This document shows positions 9,639-17,899 of a stretch of DNA of 64,000 nucleotides, piece by piece. The position numbers and the translations under genes are program-made. Numbering within the stretch: position 1 is the stretch's first letter; each line of letters begins with the position of its first letter. Below the pieces are notes generated by a model. The model saw only the letters and a list, made by a program, of their open reading frames with translations. It made no database searches and had not been told where the DNA came from. Source of the stretch: Sandaracinaceae bacterium (GTDB lineage: Bacteria; Myxococcota_A; Polyangia; Polyangiales; Sandaracinaceae); NCBI GenBank assembly GCA_019637095.1, contig JAHBWG010000055.1, positions 1 to 64,000 on the forward strand, read 5' to 3'.

Positions 9639-10352
9639 ATGAGCGAGCCGCAGGCCGAGCTCCCGGACGACCTCCGTCCCGACGTGAGCGCGCTCGTGAT
9701 CGAGGACGACGAGCCGGTGGACGACCTGCACTCCGAGACGCAGATGCGCCTGCTGACCGAGCCGCTCTACGCGAGCTGGGCCGGTCCGCCGCCGCGCGAG
9801 GACGGCGCGCCGCGACCGTTCCTGGTCGCCGCGAACGTGGGGGTGTTCGGCTCGGTCCACGAGCCCGCGACGGCGCCCGACGTGCTGCTGAGCGCAGACG
9901 TCGCCGCGCCGCTCAGCTTCGAGGACGAGCGCGACCGGAGCTACTTCATCTGGGAGCGCGGCAAGCCCCCCGACGTCGTCATCGAGATCGTGAGCCACCG
10001 TGACGGCGACGAGCTGGGGCGGCGGCGTGCCCGCTACGCGCGCATCCGCGTGATGCACTACGTCGTGTGGGACCGGCTCGGGACGCTCGGGCCGCCGGGC
10101 CCCTACGCGTTCGAGCTGCGTGGCGATCTCTACCAGACGATGAAGGACCCGTGGTTCGAGTCGCTCGGGCTCGGGCTCGTGGAGTGGCACGGCACGTTCG
10201 AGACGATGAACGAGCGCTGGCTGCGCTGGCGCCTCGCCGACGGCTCGCTCGTCCTCACCGGCGCGGAGCGCGCCGAGGCCGCGAGCGCGCGCGCCGACGC
10301 GCTCGCCGCGAAGCTGCGCGCGCTCGGGATCGATCCCGACGACGCCGGCTGA
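9639..10352 (+). CDS. Uma2-family (DUF820) putative endonuclease
   Basis: The 237-residue protein shows the Uma2 core of the PD-(D/E)XK fold: PDVLLSADV, PDVVIEIVS and the basic RRARYARIRVMHYVVWD segment at about residues 125-150. The Asp, the Glu of the EIVS motif and downstream positive residues form the expected active site. The C-terminal helix resembles the coiled Uma2 tail with repeated Ala-Asp-Ala. Uma2 proteins abound in cyanobacteria and myxobacteria; their role is unknown. AGGA lies seven bases before the ATG. The gene converges on the outer-membrane protein gene. Confidence 0.75.
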   Translation: MSEPQAELPDDLRPDVSALVIEDDEPVDDLHSETQMRLLTEPLYASWAGPPPREDGAPRPFLVAANVGVFGSVHEPATAPDVLLSADVAAPLSFEDERDRSYFIWERGKPPDVVIEIVSHRDGDELGRRRARYARIRVMHYVVWDRLGTLGPPGPYAFELRGDLYQTMKDPWFESLGLGLVEWHGTFETMNERWLRWRLADGSLVLTGAERAEAASARADALAAKLRALGIDPDDAG

Positions 10353-10360
10353 CGCCGGCG
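10343..10360. terminator. Hairpin between convergent genes, stop codon in the loop
   Basis: Bases 10343-10349 and 10354-10360 form a perfect 7-bp GC stem around the loop TGAC, which contains the stop codon of the Uma2 gene (10350-10352). It lies just before the convergent outer-membrane gene ends at 10368. There is no T-tract; a bidirectional terminator is inferred. Confidence 0.4.
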
Positions 10361-10367
10361 CGCAGGC

Positions 10368-11771
10368 TCAGAACATGCCCATCGCGGAGAAGCTGAGGTC
10401 GAGCAGCACCGTCTCGTCCTGACGGAAGGTCCGGCCGGGCAGGTCGAGCACGGTGCGGTGGTGCGGGTTCACGATGCCGCGCCGGCACGTCCCGGTCCGC
10501 GGATCGTCCGCCGGGACGTCGGAGACGTTGGGGTTGCACGCGTCGGCGTAGGTGATCACGTGCGGCGACTGGTAGAAGACGCCCACGCCGAGGGCGAACG
10601 TCACGAAGCGCGCCGCGCGCATCTCGAGGTTGAGCCGTCCGCCGAGCGTCGCGTGGGGCGCGGTGTCCGTGAGGCCGGTGAACGGCACGCGGCGCAGGTC
10701 CGCCGACGTCCCCGGCGATCCCTCGAGGTTGAGCGAGGTGAGGTAGCGGTTCTCCGACGTCCCGAGCGCGTCGAAGAGCGGGGAGTACGAGCGGCCCTCG
10801 GACGTGTAGCGGCCCGTGAAGCGCAGATCGACCGTGAAGCGCTGGTAGCTCGAGCGGTCCTCCCACGGGTGGATCGCGAGACCGCCGGTGAGCTCGCCGA
10901 TGATCGGCGGCTGGTTGTTGATGAACCCGCGGAGGTTCCCCGACGGCACGTAGAAGCGATCGGCGCTGCCCGGCCACTCGACGTGGAACAGGAGGCCCGC
11001 GTACGGCTCGACGTAACCCGCGCGCCAGGACGCGCGCGTCTCGATGCGCAGCGCGTTCGTCCCCCGCGTCTCGCCCGCGTTGGTGCCGCCCTCCATCGCC
11101 GTCCAGTCCGTGCCGGACTGCTGCCACACGCGGCAGCCGCGCGGCCCCGCGGAGCACGGGACCATCGGGTCGCCGATGTTGAACCGGCCCGACACCATCA
11201 GCACCCACGTCGGCAGCTCGCGCTCGCGGTGCTGGTTCAGGATCGACCACATGATGCCCGCCTCGATGTGGTCCACGCCCGAGCGGGTCGGCGAGTCGAA
11301 GGGAACGCTGAAGAGCGGCGGATCGTTGAACGGATCCCCGTCGCCGTCCGCGTCGGCCGACAGGAAGGGGCCGGGGTCCGGCCCGCCGCGCACGCGCGCG
11401 AGGGAGCGGTCGTCGCTCAGGATGATCGGCATGCGGCCGAAGATCGCGAGGTCGCGGAAGATCCCGACGTCGAGGCCGAGGTCGAGGAGGTTCCGGCGGT
11501 TGGTGAAGTGCGCGACGTCGACCCAGTTCTGCGCGCCGCGGTGCGGGTCGCCCGAGCTCATGCTGCCCCGCTCGCGCTGGATGTTCCCGTACGAGTACTC
11601 GTGCCGGAAGCCGACGCGGAGGTTCAGATCGAACGGGTCGTCGTCGTCGAACGCGTCCGCGACGTCCACGTACGAGTGCGGCTCGCGCATCAGGCGCAGG
11701 TCGCCGTCCTGCGCGGAGGCGACGACCGGAGCCCCGAGAGCGCCCGCGAGGGCGAGCGAAATCCATCGCAT
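10368..11771 (-). CDS. Predicted outer-membrane beta-barrel protein, function unknown
   Basis: A signal peptide ending in VASAQ-DG is followed by a 440-residue mature region. It has many alternating amphipathic strands (for example DLNLRVGFRHEYSYG, TVDLRFTGRYTSE, VTFALGVGVFYQ) and ends in phenylalanine (SAMGMF), as outer-membrane barrels do. It has no close named family that I recognise; it resembles the generic barrel or 'transporter-like' proteins of myxobacteria. Two Asp-rich loops (DADGDGDPFND and NPNVSDVPADDP) look surface-exposed. The gene has its own promoter and no operon partner. Confidence 0.65.
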   Translation of the reverse strand: MRWISLALAGALGAPVVASAQDGDLRLMREPHSYVDVADAFDDDDPFDLNLRVGFRHEYSYGNIQRERGSMSSGDPHRGAQNWVDVAHFTNRRNLLDLGLDVGIFRDLAIFGRMPIILSDDRSLARVRGGPDPGPFLSADADGDGDPFNDPPLFSVPFDSPTRSGVDHIEAGIMWSILNQHRERELPTWVLMVSGRFNIGDPMVPCSAGPRGCRVWQQSGTDWTAMEGGTNAGETRGTNALRIETRASWRAGYVEPYAGLLFHVEWPGSADRFYVPSGNLRGFINNQPPIIGELTGGLAIHPWEDRSSYQRFTVDLRFTGRYTSEGRSYSPLFDALGTSENRYLTSLNLEGSPGTSADLRRVPFTGLTDTAPHATLGGRLNLEMRAARFVTFALGVGVFYQSPHVITYADACNPNVSDVPADDPRTGTCRRGIVNPHHRTVLDLPGRTFRQDETVLLDLSFSAMGMF

Positions 11772-11781
11772 CGCGTCGGCG

Positions 11782-11811
11782 AGGATACGGGCGGGCTCGA
11801 TCGGGCGTCAA
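11782..11811 (-). promoter_or_regulatory. Promoter of the outer-membrane protein gene
   Basis: On the minus strand TTGACG (11811-11806), an 18-base spacer and TATCCT (11787-11782) lie ten bases before the ATG at 11771. Good match to a housekeeping-type promoter; the leader would be only a few bases long. Confidence 0.55.
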
Positions 11812-11830
11812 GCGAGGCGCGCGACGCCGG

Positions 11831-12841
11831 TCACCGGCCGAGCAGCCCCTCGACGCGATCGCGCCGCGCCTGCACCGGGTCCTCGGAGGGCGCGCGGCCG
11901 AGCGCGTCGAGCCGCAGGTGCTTGGCGCGCACCCGCTCCCAGCGCGCGGTCGCGAGCCGCCGCAGCCGGTAGAGCGCCTGCGAGTGCGCGACGAGCTCGC
12001 GCTGCAGGCGCGAGGCCTCGTCGGTCTGCCCTTGGCGCACCGCGTCGCGATGCTGGCTCGTGAGGTCGCGGCCGCGGCGCGTCTCCGTCTCGAGCGAACG
12101 CAGCGCCTGATCGAGCCGGTCCGCCTCCTGCGCGAGCGCCGCGCGCTCCGCCGCGGGCTCGACCGCGGGGGCCTCGAGCGCCGCGAGCGCGGCGGCCGCC
12201 TCTCGCGCCGCGGCGAGCCGCGTCGGCCCCTCCGTGGGCTCCGCGAGGCGGTCGGGCGCCGCCACCGCGCGCCCCGCGACCACGTCGAGCTCGCGCAGCC
12301 GCTGCCGCGCGTCGGACTCCCCGACCGAGACGGCGGCGCCGCCCTGGAGCACCGAGACCCAGCTCCCGCCCCAGTCGAACACGGCGACGTACACCTCGCC
12401 CGCGTGCCCGATCTCCACCGTCGAGGACGGCGCGGCGATGCGCAGCGGCGGGCGCGGCGCGTTCCCCGCCGGTGGCTGCGCCGCGTACAGGCGCCCGCGC
12501 AGGAGCATCACCTGCGCCGCCGAGTCCTCGACCAACACCGCGCGCGCCGGGCCGTCGAGCTCGAGCCGGCCGCCGTCGCGGAGCTGGATGACGGCCTGCC
12601 CGCCCTCGGGCACCTCGATCGGAACCTCCGCGGCGAGGTCGGCGCCGACGCGCGCCTCCGCGCCGCCGACCGTCACCTCACCGCTCGCGCGCACGAGGCT
12701 GGCGGGCGCCGGATCCTCCGTCGCCGCGTGCCCCTCGGAGGGCTCGTCCTCGACCTCCCGGGGCGGCGGCGGCGTGGCCGTCGGCGCCTCTTGCCCGCAC
12801 GCGACGAGCGCGAGCGCGAGCCACGCGGCGCCGCGGCGCAC
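11831..12841 (-). CDS. FecR-domain lipoprotein with coiled-coil tail
   Basis: The 336-residue protein starts with a lipobox signal (ALVACG, Cys15) and a Pro/Glu linker. Residues ~48-190 are a FecR-like beta domain (VRASGEVTVGG, AVIQLRDGGRLELDGPA, STVEIGHAGEVYVAVF, VSVLQGGAAVSVG), followed from ~205 by an Ala/Glu/Arg-rich helical region likely to form a coiled coil. FecR domains usually sense envelope signals, but no sigma factor adjoins it; instead it follows the PP2C-cNMP phosphatase by four bases, so the two are probably cotranscribed and may act together. Confidence 0.75.
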   Translation of the reverse strand: MRRGAAWLALALVACGQEAPTATPPPPREVEDEPSEGHAATEDPAPASLVRASGEVTVGGAEARVGADLAAEVPIEVPEGGQAVIQLRDGGRLELDGPARAVLVEDSAAQVMLLRGRLYAAQPPAGNAPRPPLRIAAPSSTVEIGHAGEVYVAVFDWGGSWVSVLQGGAAVSVGESDARQRLRELDVVAGRAVAAPDRLAEPTEGPTRLAAAREAAAALAALEAPAVEPAAERAALAQEADRLDQALRSLETETRRGRDLTSQHRDAVRQGQTDEASRLQRELVAHSQALYRLRRLATARWERVRAKHLRLDALGRAPSEDPVQARRDRVEGLLGR

Positions 12842-12845
12842 CTCG

Positions 12846-14165
12846 CTACTCCGACTCGGGCGACGCGAGGAGCGCGTCGGTCAGCTCGGCCGCGTCCTCG
12901 ACGCTGCGATCCTTGGCCTCGCCGAGCTGCAGGTTCGTCGTGCGCAGCCGCTCGGTGAGCACGCCGAGGAAGCTCCAGAGGAGCTTCACCGCGATCGCGT
13001 GATCCTTGCGGATGATGTCGAAGAAATCGCGCCGCCGGATCACGAGGAGCTTGCTCGGCTCGTCGGCGGTGACGCTCGCGCTCCGCGGCGCCTTGTCGAC
13101 GAGCGCCATCTCGCCGAGGTGCTGGCCCGGCCCGAGGTGCGTGAGGACCGCCTCGCCGCTGTGCACGCGAACCTGCCCGGTCAGGACGATGAAGAGCTCG
13201 TCGCCCTCGTCGCCCTCCTCGACGACGACCTGGTCGACCCCCGCCGCGCGGACCTCCGTGATGTTCAGGACCCGCACGAGCTCCTGGTAGGTGAGGTGAC
13301 GGAAGAGCGGCATCTTGTGCAGCACCTCCATCTTGAGGTTCACCTCGCGCGCGAGCCGGTCGACGCCGCTCTCGGCGTCCGGCACCTTGATCACGACGGC
13401 GGTGATGTTGTCCTTGCCGCCGCGCTCGTTCGCGAGGTCGATGAGCCGCTGCGCGAGCGCGTCCTCCGGCGTCTCCGCGAACAGGCGCGCGAGCTCGACC
13501 TCCTCGAGGTAGCCGCTGAGCCCGTCGGAGCAGAGCAGGAAGCGGTCGCCCTTGAGCACGTCGAAGTCGAGCGTGTCGACCTCGACCGACTCGTAGACCC
13601 CGACCGCGCGCGTGACCGCGTTCTTGTACTGGAGCTTCTCGATCTGCTCGCGGCTGAGCCGGCCGCGCTTGAGCAGCTCGTTGATCAGCGAGTGGTCCTC
13701 GGTGAGCTGGTGGACCGCGCCCTGGCGGTAGAGATAGACGCGCGAGTCGCCGACGTGCGCGATGAACCCGCGCGAGCCGATCAACAGGAGCGCGTCGATG
13801 GTGGTGCCCATCCCGCGCTTGGACTCGTCGTTCTGCCCTTGTTGGTACACCGCCGAGCACGCCTGCTGGACCGCCGACTCGAGCAATCGCAAGACGTCTT
13901 GCCGGCCGATCCCGCCGTGCCCCGCCTCGAACTGGTGGAGCATGTCGGCCGAGCCCTTGAGCACCTCGCGCACGGTGTGCGACGCGACCTGGGACGCGAC
14001 CTCCCCGGCGGCGTGGCCGCCCATCCCGTCGGCGACGATGAAGAGGTTGAGCTTCTTGTCGACGAGGAACGAGTCCTCGTTGTGGTCGCGCACCCGACCG
14101 ACGTCGGTCATCGGCCAGAACTGGACCGCCGCGGGCGGGGTCGCTTCCGGGGTGGGCGCGGACAT
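12846..14165 (-). CDS. PP2C-family protein phosphatase fused to a cyclic-nucleotide-binding domain
   Basis: The 439-residue protein has an N-terminal PP2C/Stp1 phosphatase domain with all metal-binding motifs: DVGRVRDHNEDSF, VADGMGGHAAGE, GMGTTIDALLL, HVGDSRVYLYR, LCSDGLSG and GGKDNITAVV. From about residue 290 a cNMP-binding beta-roll follows (PLFRHLTYQELVRVL, EGDEGDELFIVLTGQVRV, GPGQHLGEMALVDKAPRSASV). The phosphate-cassette-like GEMALVDKAPRSA supports ligand binding. It probably dephosphorylates Ser/Thr-phosphorylated proteins under control of a small ligand. Start ATG 14165 has a strong GGAAGGAG site. The FecR lipoprotein follows four bases later. Confidence 0.88.
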   Translation of the reverse strand: MSAPTPEATPPAAVQFWPMTDVGRVRDHNEDSFLVDKKLNLFIVADGMGGHAAGEVASQVASHTVREVLKGSADMLHQFEAGHGGIGRQDVLRLLESAVQQACSAVYQQGQNDESKRGMGTTIDALLLIGSRGFIAHVGDSRVYLYRQGAVHQLTEDHSLINELLKRGRLSREQIEKLQYKNAVTRAVGVYESVEVDTLDFDVLKGDRFLLCSDGLSGYLEEVELARLFAETPEDALAQRLIDLANERGGKDNITAVVIKVPDAESGVDRLAREVNLKMEVLHKMPLFRHLTYQELVRVLNITEVRAAGVDQVVVEEGDEGDELFIVLTGQVRVHSGEAVLTHLGPGQHLGEMALVDKAPRSASVTADEPSKLLVIRRRDFFDIIRKDHAIAVKLLWSFLGVLTERLRTTNLQLGEAKDRSVEDAAELTDALLASPESE

Positions 14166-14174
14166 CGCGCTCCT

Positions 14175-14204
14175 TCCATATCCCGGCGGCCGAACCCGCG
14201 TCAA
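14175..14204 (-). promoter_or_regulatory. Promoter of the PP2C-cNMP gene
   Basis: On the minus strand TTGACG (14204-14199), an 18-base spacer and TATGGA (14180-14175) lie just before the start codon. The left arm of a 13-bp inverted repeat fills most of the spacer, as expected for an operator. Confidence 0.5.
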
Positions 14205-14257
14205 CGCGCACACCGCCGGTTGAACGAGTGGCCTGCGTCTGCAAGGGTTCGGCCGCC
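14185..14257. promoter_or_regulatory. 13-bp perfect inverted repeat spanning a divergent promoter region
   Basis: GGCGGCCGAACCC at 14185-14197 is the exact reverse complement of 14245-14257, with 47 bases between. The left arm lies between the -35 and -10 boxes of the PP2C promoter. The right arm overlaps the -10-like AAGGGT (14243-14248) of a plus-strand promoter with TTGAAC at 14220-14225. Operator function is inferred. Confidence 0.5.
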
Positions 14258-14272
14258 CCGCAGCATGGTCAC

Positions 14273-14327
14273 GTCCGGCCGGGTGGATGGCGGCGCGGGG
14301 CAGGCTCTCTCGGAGCGCCGGCCGGAC
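14273..14327 (+). promoter_or_regulatory. 10-bp inverted repeat in the leader of the Cys-rich lipoprotein
   Basis: GTCCGGCCGG (14273-14282) and its exact complement (14318-14327) enclose 35 bases and end directly at the AGGAG ribosome binding site (14328-14332). In RNA this stem would abut the site and could control translation, or it may be a second operator. Confidence 0.4.
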
Positions 14328-14342
14328 AGGAGACGAACTGAC

Positions 14343-15806
14343 ATGAACGACAAGCGGACCCTTTGGGTGGCGCTCGCAGCGATCGGAATGGCGGCCGGTT
14401 GCACCGAGAGCCACGGAGGCGGCGAGGACGCCGGCACCTCCATCACCTTCGACGCGAGCTTCCCGGACGGCGGACCCGACGCCGGGATCCCGGAAGCGAA
14501 CGTCGGCGCGCCCTGCCGCGGCGACACGGACTGCGACGGAACGGGCGTGTTCTGCGACGACGAGTTCCCGGGCGGCTACTGCTCGGCGGCGTGCGCCGCG
14601 GACGAGCCGTGCCCGGACGGCGCGAGCTGCATCGAGACGCGCACCGGCGGGATCTGCCTCGACGACTGCGACTTCATGGCAGCCGACGGAGACTTCTGCG
14701 CGCGCGACGGCTACGGCTGCGCCGACATGGTGGGCGTGTGCCTGCCCGGCTGCGACGTCGACCGCGAGTGCCCGACCGGCCGCGTGTGCGACCCCAACGG
14801 AGGCTTCAACGGCGAGGGCAGCTGCCAGGATCCGAGCGCGAGCCTCGGCGACGCCTGCACCATGGCGAGCGACTGCCCGCCCGGCACCACCTGCCTCTCC
14901 GAGCGCTTCACGGGGATCCCGGGCGGCGTCTGCGGTCAGTTCGGATGCAACGCGGCCGACGGCACCGGCTGCCCCGAGAACGGCACCTGCGTCCCGGCCG
15001 GCCGCGGCGGCGTGTGCCTGCTCGCGTGCGCGTCGGACGCCGACTGCACGCGCGCCGACCAGACGTGCACCCCCGGGCCGAACGGCAGCTACTGCGGCCC
15101 GCGGTTCAACCCGGCCAACCTCGGCCAGGCTTGCTCGGCCGGCCGCGGTGGGTGCGCGGGCGGCGCCTGCCTCACCGAGTCCGAGACGGGCTGGCCGGAC
15201 AGCTACTGCGTGGCGCTCGGGTGCGACCCCGTCGCGCAGACCGGTTGTCCCGGCGACGGCGTGTGCATCGCGACCGCCGATGGGCGCGGCGCCTGCCTCG
15301 ACGGCTGCGCGCGGCAGACGGACTGCCGGGACGGCTACTGGTGTCGCCCGGCGGACGCCGCCGACCCGACGAGCCCGACCGCGTGCGTGCCCGGCTGCGA
15401 GACCGCGGCCGTCTGCGGCAACGAGGGCTACGTCTGCAACACCGGCACCGGCCTCTGCCGCGAGCCGTTCGTCGAGACCGCGCTCGGCGAGCCCTGCGGC
15501 GCGATGGGCTGCACCGGCGGGCAGTGCTTGACCGAGGCGGCGAGCGGCTGGCCGGCGGGCACGTGCACCTACCCGGGCTGCCGTCTGACGGGGACGGGCC
15601 CGATGGCCGAGTGCCCGGCGGGCGGCGTCTGCATCGACGACGAGGCGGGCGATCCCGCGCTCGGCGTCTGCGTGCGCGGCTGCACCGCCCCGGCGGACTG
15701 CCGCCCCGGCTACGCCTGCCGCGAGGGCGCGTGCCGCCCGGCCTGCGGCGCGTCGGACTGCAGCGGCACTCGCACCTGCAACACCGAGAGCGGCCTCTGC
15801 CGCTGA
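14343..15806 (+). CDS. Cysteine-rich repeat lipoprotein
   Basis: The 487-residue protein has a lipobox signal (GMAAGC, Cys20) and an Asp/Gly-rich linker. The rest is built of irregular Cys-rich modules of about 25-45 residues with the pattern C-x5-C-x4-C...GxC (for example DCPPGTTC, ECPTGRVC, DCRPGYAC). This resembles the EGF/EB-like modules common in myxobacterial surface proteins. Two longer units (CLTESETGWPDSYC and CLTEAASGWPAGTC) are clear copies of one another. The role is unknown; adhesion or a disulfide-rigidified stalk is possible. The divergent neighbour is the PP2C phosphatase, and the intergenic region has paired inverted repeats. Confidence 0.7.
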   Translation: MNDKRTLWVALAAIGMAAGCTESHGGGEDAGTSITFDASFPDGGPDAGIPEANVGAPCRGDTDCDGTGVFCDDEFPGGYCSAACAADEPCPDGASCIETRTGGICLDDCDFMAADGDFCARDGYGCADMVGVCLPGCDVDRECPTGRVCDPNGGFNGEGSCQDPSASLGDACTMASDCPPGTTCLSERFTGIPGGVCGQFGCNAADGTGCPENGTCVPAGRGGVCLLACASDADCTRADQTCTPGPNGSYCGPRFNPANLGQACSAGRGGCAGGACLTESETGWPDSYCVALGCDPVAQTGCPGDGVCIATADGRGACLDGCARQTDCRDGYWCRPADAADPTSPTACVPGCETAAVCGNEGYVCNTGTGLCREPFVETALGEPCGAMGCTGGQCLTEAASGWPAGTCTYPGCRLTGTGPMAECPAGGVCIDDEAGDPALGVCVRGCTAPADCRPGYACREGACRPACGASDCSGTRTCNTESGLCR

Positions 15807-15839
15807 GCGAGCGCGGGGGCGGCTGGCCGCCCCTGCTGC

Positions 15840-15845
15840 TATCCT
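15840..15845 (+). promoter_or_regulatory. Extended -10 element before the MYXO-CTERM gene
   Basis: TATCCT preceded by TGC (extended -10 pattern) lies seven bases before the GTG at 15853. No -35 box or ribosome binding site is seen. Confidence 0.3.
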
Positions 15846-15852
15846 CTCTCGC

Positions 15853-16776
15853 GTGAACCGCACGCTCGCGCTGATGCTCGCCGCCGCGCTGGGGACGCCC
15901 CTGGCGGCGAGCGCGCAGGACGCCGGCGTCGACCCGTGCTCGCTGCCGACGCTGGAGCGCCCGACGGAGAGCTACCCTGCCGACGGCGCGGGGAGCGTGA
16001 GCATCGACGCGCCCCTGCGCATCCGCTACACGCCGGCGTACTTCGCGCCCGGCGGACCAGGGACCGATCCCACGCGCCTCCTCGACGTCCGGCGCTGCGG
16101 CGCGGGCTGCGACCGCGCAGCATGTGGCGACGCGAGCGCGCCGGTCGGCGGCCGCGTGCAGGTGCTCGGCGACGAGCTCGTGTTCTTCCCCGACGCGCTC
16201 CGCTGGGACACGGCGGCCACCTACCGAGCCACCGCGCTCGGGCGCGACGGCGACCTCGCCGTCTCGTTCTGCACGGGCTCGAGCCCGGACGATCTGCCGC
16301 CCGTCCTCGGCGCGATCGACGAGCTGCGCTCGGACCCGGCGGAGCCGCGCTGCGAGGCGCCCGACGGCGGCTTCCGCGTCGGCGTGTTCTTCCGCCCCGC
16401 GATCGACTCGGGCCCGCCCGGCTCGATCGAGTACCTCTTGTTCCAGACGCGCGGCGCCGGGGTCGACGCGCCGATCCTGCGGGACCGCGTGCGCAACTAC
16501 CCCGGCGAGCAGATCACGATGGCGTTCGTGCTGCCGCCGGACGAGGCCTCCACGCCGATCTGCGTGCGCGTCGTCGCGGTCGATGGCGTCGGCAACTTCG
16601 CGCTGTCCGATCGGCGCGGCGACGGCGACGAGGCGTGTCTCGACCCGGTGCGAGGCAACTACTTCTTCCCGCTCTGCGGCGCGAGCACGCGGGGCGGCGC
16701 GGGCGGCGGCGCGGTGTCGCTCGTCGCCCTGATCGCGCTCGCGCTCCTGGGCGCGCGGCGACGCCGCCGCGGCTGA
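15853..16776 (+). CDS. Exported protein with probable MYXO-CTERM tail
   Basis: The 307-residue product has a signal peptide (cleavage after ASA-QD) and a beta-rich ectodomain with paired cysteines (for example RRCGAGCDRAACG). Its C-terminus has the MYXO-CTERM layout: a Cys-Gly turn, a Gly-rich spacer, a hydrophobic helix of about 15 residues and a terminal run of five arginines before Gly. The tail predicts handling by a myxosortase-type protease and surface sorting. The first ectodomain half resembles an Ig-like Big_5 fold (TPAYFAP, GDELVFFPDALRWDTAATYR). Function unknown. Confidence 0.6.
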   Translation: MNRTLALMLAAALGTPLAASAQDAGVDPCSLPTLERPTESYPADGAGSVSIDAPLRIRYTPAYFAPGGPGTDPTRLLDVRRCGAGCDRAACGDASAPVGGRVQVLGDELVFFPDALRWDTAATYRATALGRDGDLAVSFCTGSSPDDLPPVLGAIDELRSDPAEPRCEAPDGGFRVGVFFRPAIDSGPPGSIEYLLFQTRGAGVDAPILRDRVRNYPGEQITMAFVLPPDEASTPICVRVVAVDGVGNFALSDRRGDGDEACLDPVRGNYFFPLCGASTRGGAGGGAVSLVALIALALLGARRRRRG

Positions 16777-16786
16777 GCGCTCGTGC

Positions 16787-16792
16787 TATTCC
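16787..16792 (+). promoter_or_regulatory. Extended -10 element before the gene at 16800
   Basis: TATTCC preceded by TGC lies seven bases before the ATG at 16800; no -35 box and no ribosome binding site are visible. Confidence 0.3.
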
Positions 16793-16799
16793 TCGGGCG

Positions 16800-17378
16800 A
16801 TGACGCCCGCCTTCCTCGACGGCCTGCTGCTCGCCGCGACCGTCGCGGGCGATCGGGACGGCGGCCTCGCGCGCGCCGGGCTCGCCCCGGGCCCCGCGCG
16901 GGGCCTCGCCGAGCGCAGCGCGGCGCTCGCCGCGCTCGACGCCGAGGCACGCCGCGACGAGGTGCGGCGCCTCGCCGGCTCGCTCCGCGCGATCGCCCTC
17001 GACGCGGCGCTCCCCGTCGCCGCCCGCGCGATCCTCGCCCCGGCGCTCGACCGCGAGGCGGGGCGCCGCTGGACGGAAGGGGCCTCGCCCGTGCGCCGCG
17101 GGTTCCGCGCACCGCCCGCGCTGCGCGCGACGCTCCGCCGCTTCGCGACGCCCGCGGATCCGAGCGCCCATGCGCGCGAGCTCGACGCCGCAGAAGACGC
17201 CGACCCGCGCCTCGCGGCGTGGGCGCCGCGGCTCGCGGAGGGCGCGGACGTCGCGCGCGTCACGGGCGCGCTCGCGCTCGGCGCGCGAGGCGAGCTGCGC
17301 GGCGACGCCGCGTCGAGCCGCTGGCGGCGCATCGGCGCCGAGCTCGCGAGCGTGTGGGAGTCGCCGTGGCGAAGGTGA
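16800..17378 (+). CDS. Hypothetical protein encoded just before an SctL-like gene
   Basis: The 192-residue, Ala/Arg-rich, largely helical soluble protein has no signal peptide or membrane segment and matches no family I recognise. Its stop overlaps the start of the next gene by 13 bases, so the two products are probably made together. By position it could be an SctK-like accessory of a type-III-secretion or flagellar stator complex, but the sequence itself does not prove that. Confidence 0.55.
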   Translation: MTPAFLDGLLLAATVAGDRDGGLARAGLAPGPARGLAERSAALAALDAEARRDEVRRLAGSLRAIALDAALPVAARAILAPALDREAGRRWTEGASPVRRGFRAPPALRATLRRFATPADPSAHARELDAAEDADPRLAAWAPRLAEGADVARVTGALALGARGELRGDAASSRWRRIGAELASVWESPWRR

Positions 17379-17899
17379 TCCGCAGCGCGCGCGTCGTGCC
17401 GGCGGAGGTGCGCGACGCGGAGGCGCAGGCCGCCGCGATCGTCGAGGCAGCACACCGGGAGGCGGAGGCGTGGCGCGAAGCGCTCCGCGCACGGCTCGCG
17501 GCCGAGGCGCGCGCGGACGCCGAGGCGGCCGTCGCGGCCCGCCTCGTCGCCATCGACGCCGCGCGCGCGGCCGCGCTCGCGGACCGGGCCGAGCGCGTCT
17601 GCGCGATCGCCGGCGCGGTGGCGCGCCGCGTCGTGGGCGACGCGCTCGCGACGGACCCGTCGCTCGTGCGCGCGCGGGTCGACGAGATCCTCGGGCGGCT
17701 CGCGCGCGCGCGCCGCACGCGCGTGCGCGTGCACCCGGACGACCTCGCGCTGCTCGACGGAATCGCCTCCGAGCGGGTGCCGGATCCGTCGCTTGCGCGC
17801 GGTGACTGCGTCGTGGAGAGCGATCTCGGCGACGTCGACGGACGCGTCCAGACCCAGCTCGCGCGGCTGCTCGCGGCGCTCGAGGTCGAGCTCGGGTGA
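17366..17899 (+). CDS. SctL/FliH-like stator protein (HrpE/YscL family)
   Basis: The 177-residue protein starts VIRSARVVPAE, continues with a long Ala/Glu/Arg coiled coil (residues ~15-75) and ends in a compact domain with RVRVHPDDLALL and a late CVVESDLGDVDGRVQTQLARLL. This is the layout of YscL/SctL, FliH and the related V/F-ATPase stator subunits that hold the export ATPase. The GTG at 17366 follows GGGAG by five bases; a GTG at 17375 would give a GTGA overlap. No other type-III-secretion gene is in the window, so it is an orphan here. Confidence 0.65.
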   Translation: MAKVIRSARVVPAEVRDAEAQAAAIVEAAHREAEAWREALRARLAAEARADAEAAVAARLVAIDAARAAALADRAERVCAIAGAVARRVVGDALATDPSLVRARVDEILGRLARARRTRVRVHPDDLALLDGIASERVPDPSLARGDCVVESDLGDVDGRVQTQLARLLAALEVELG

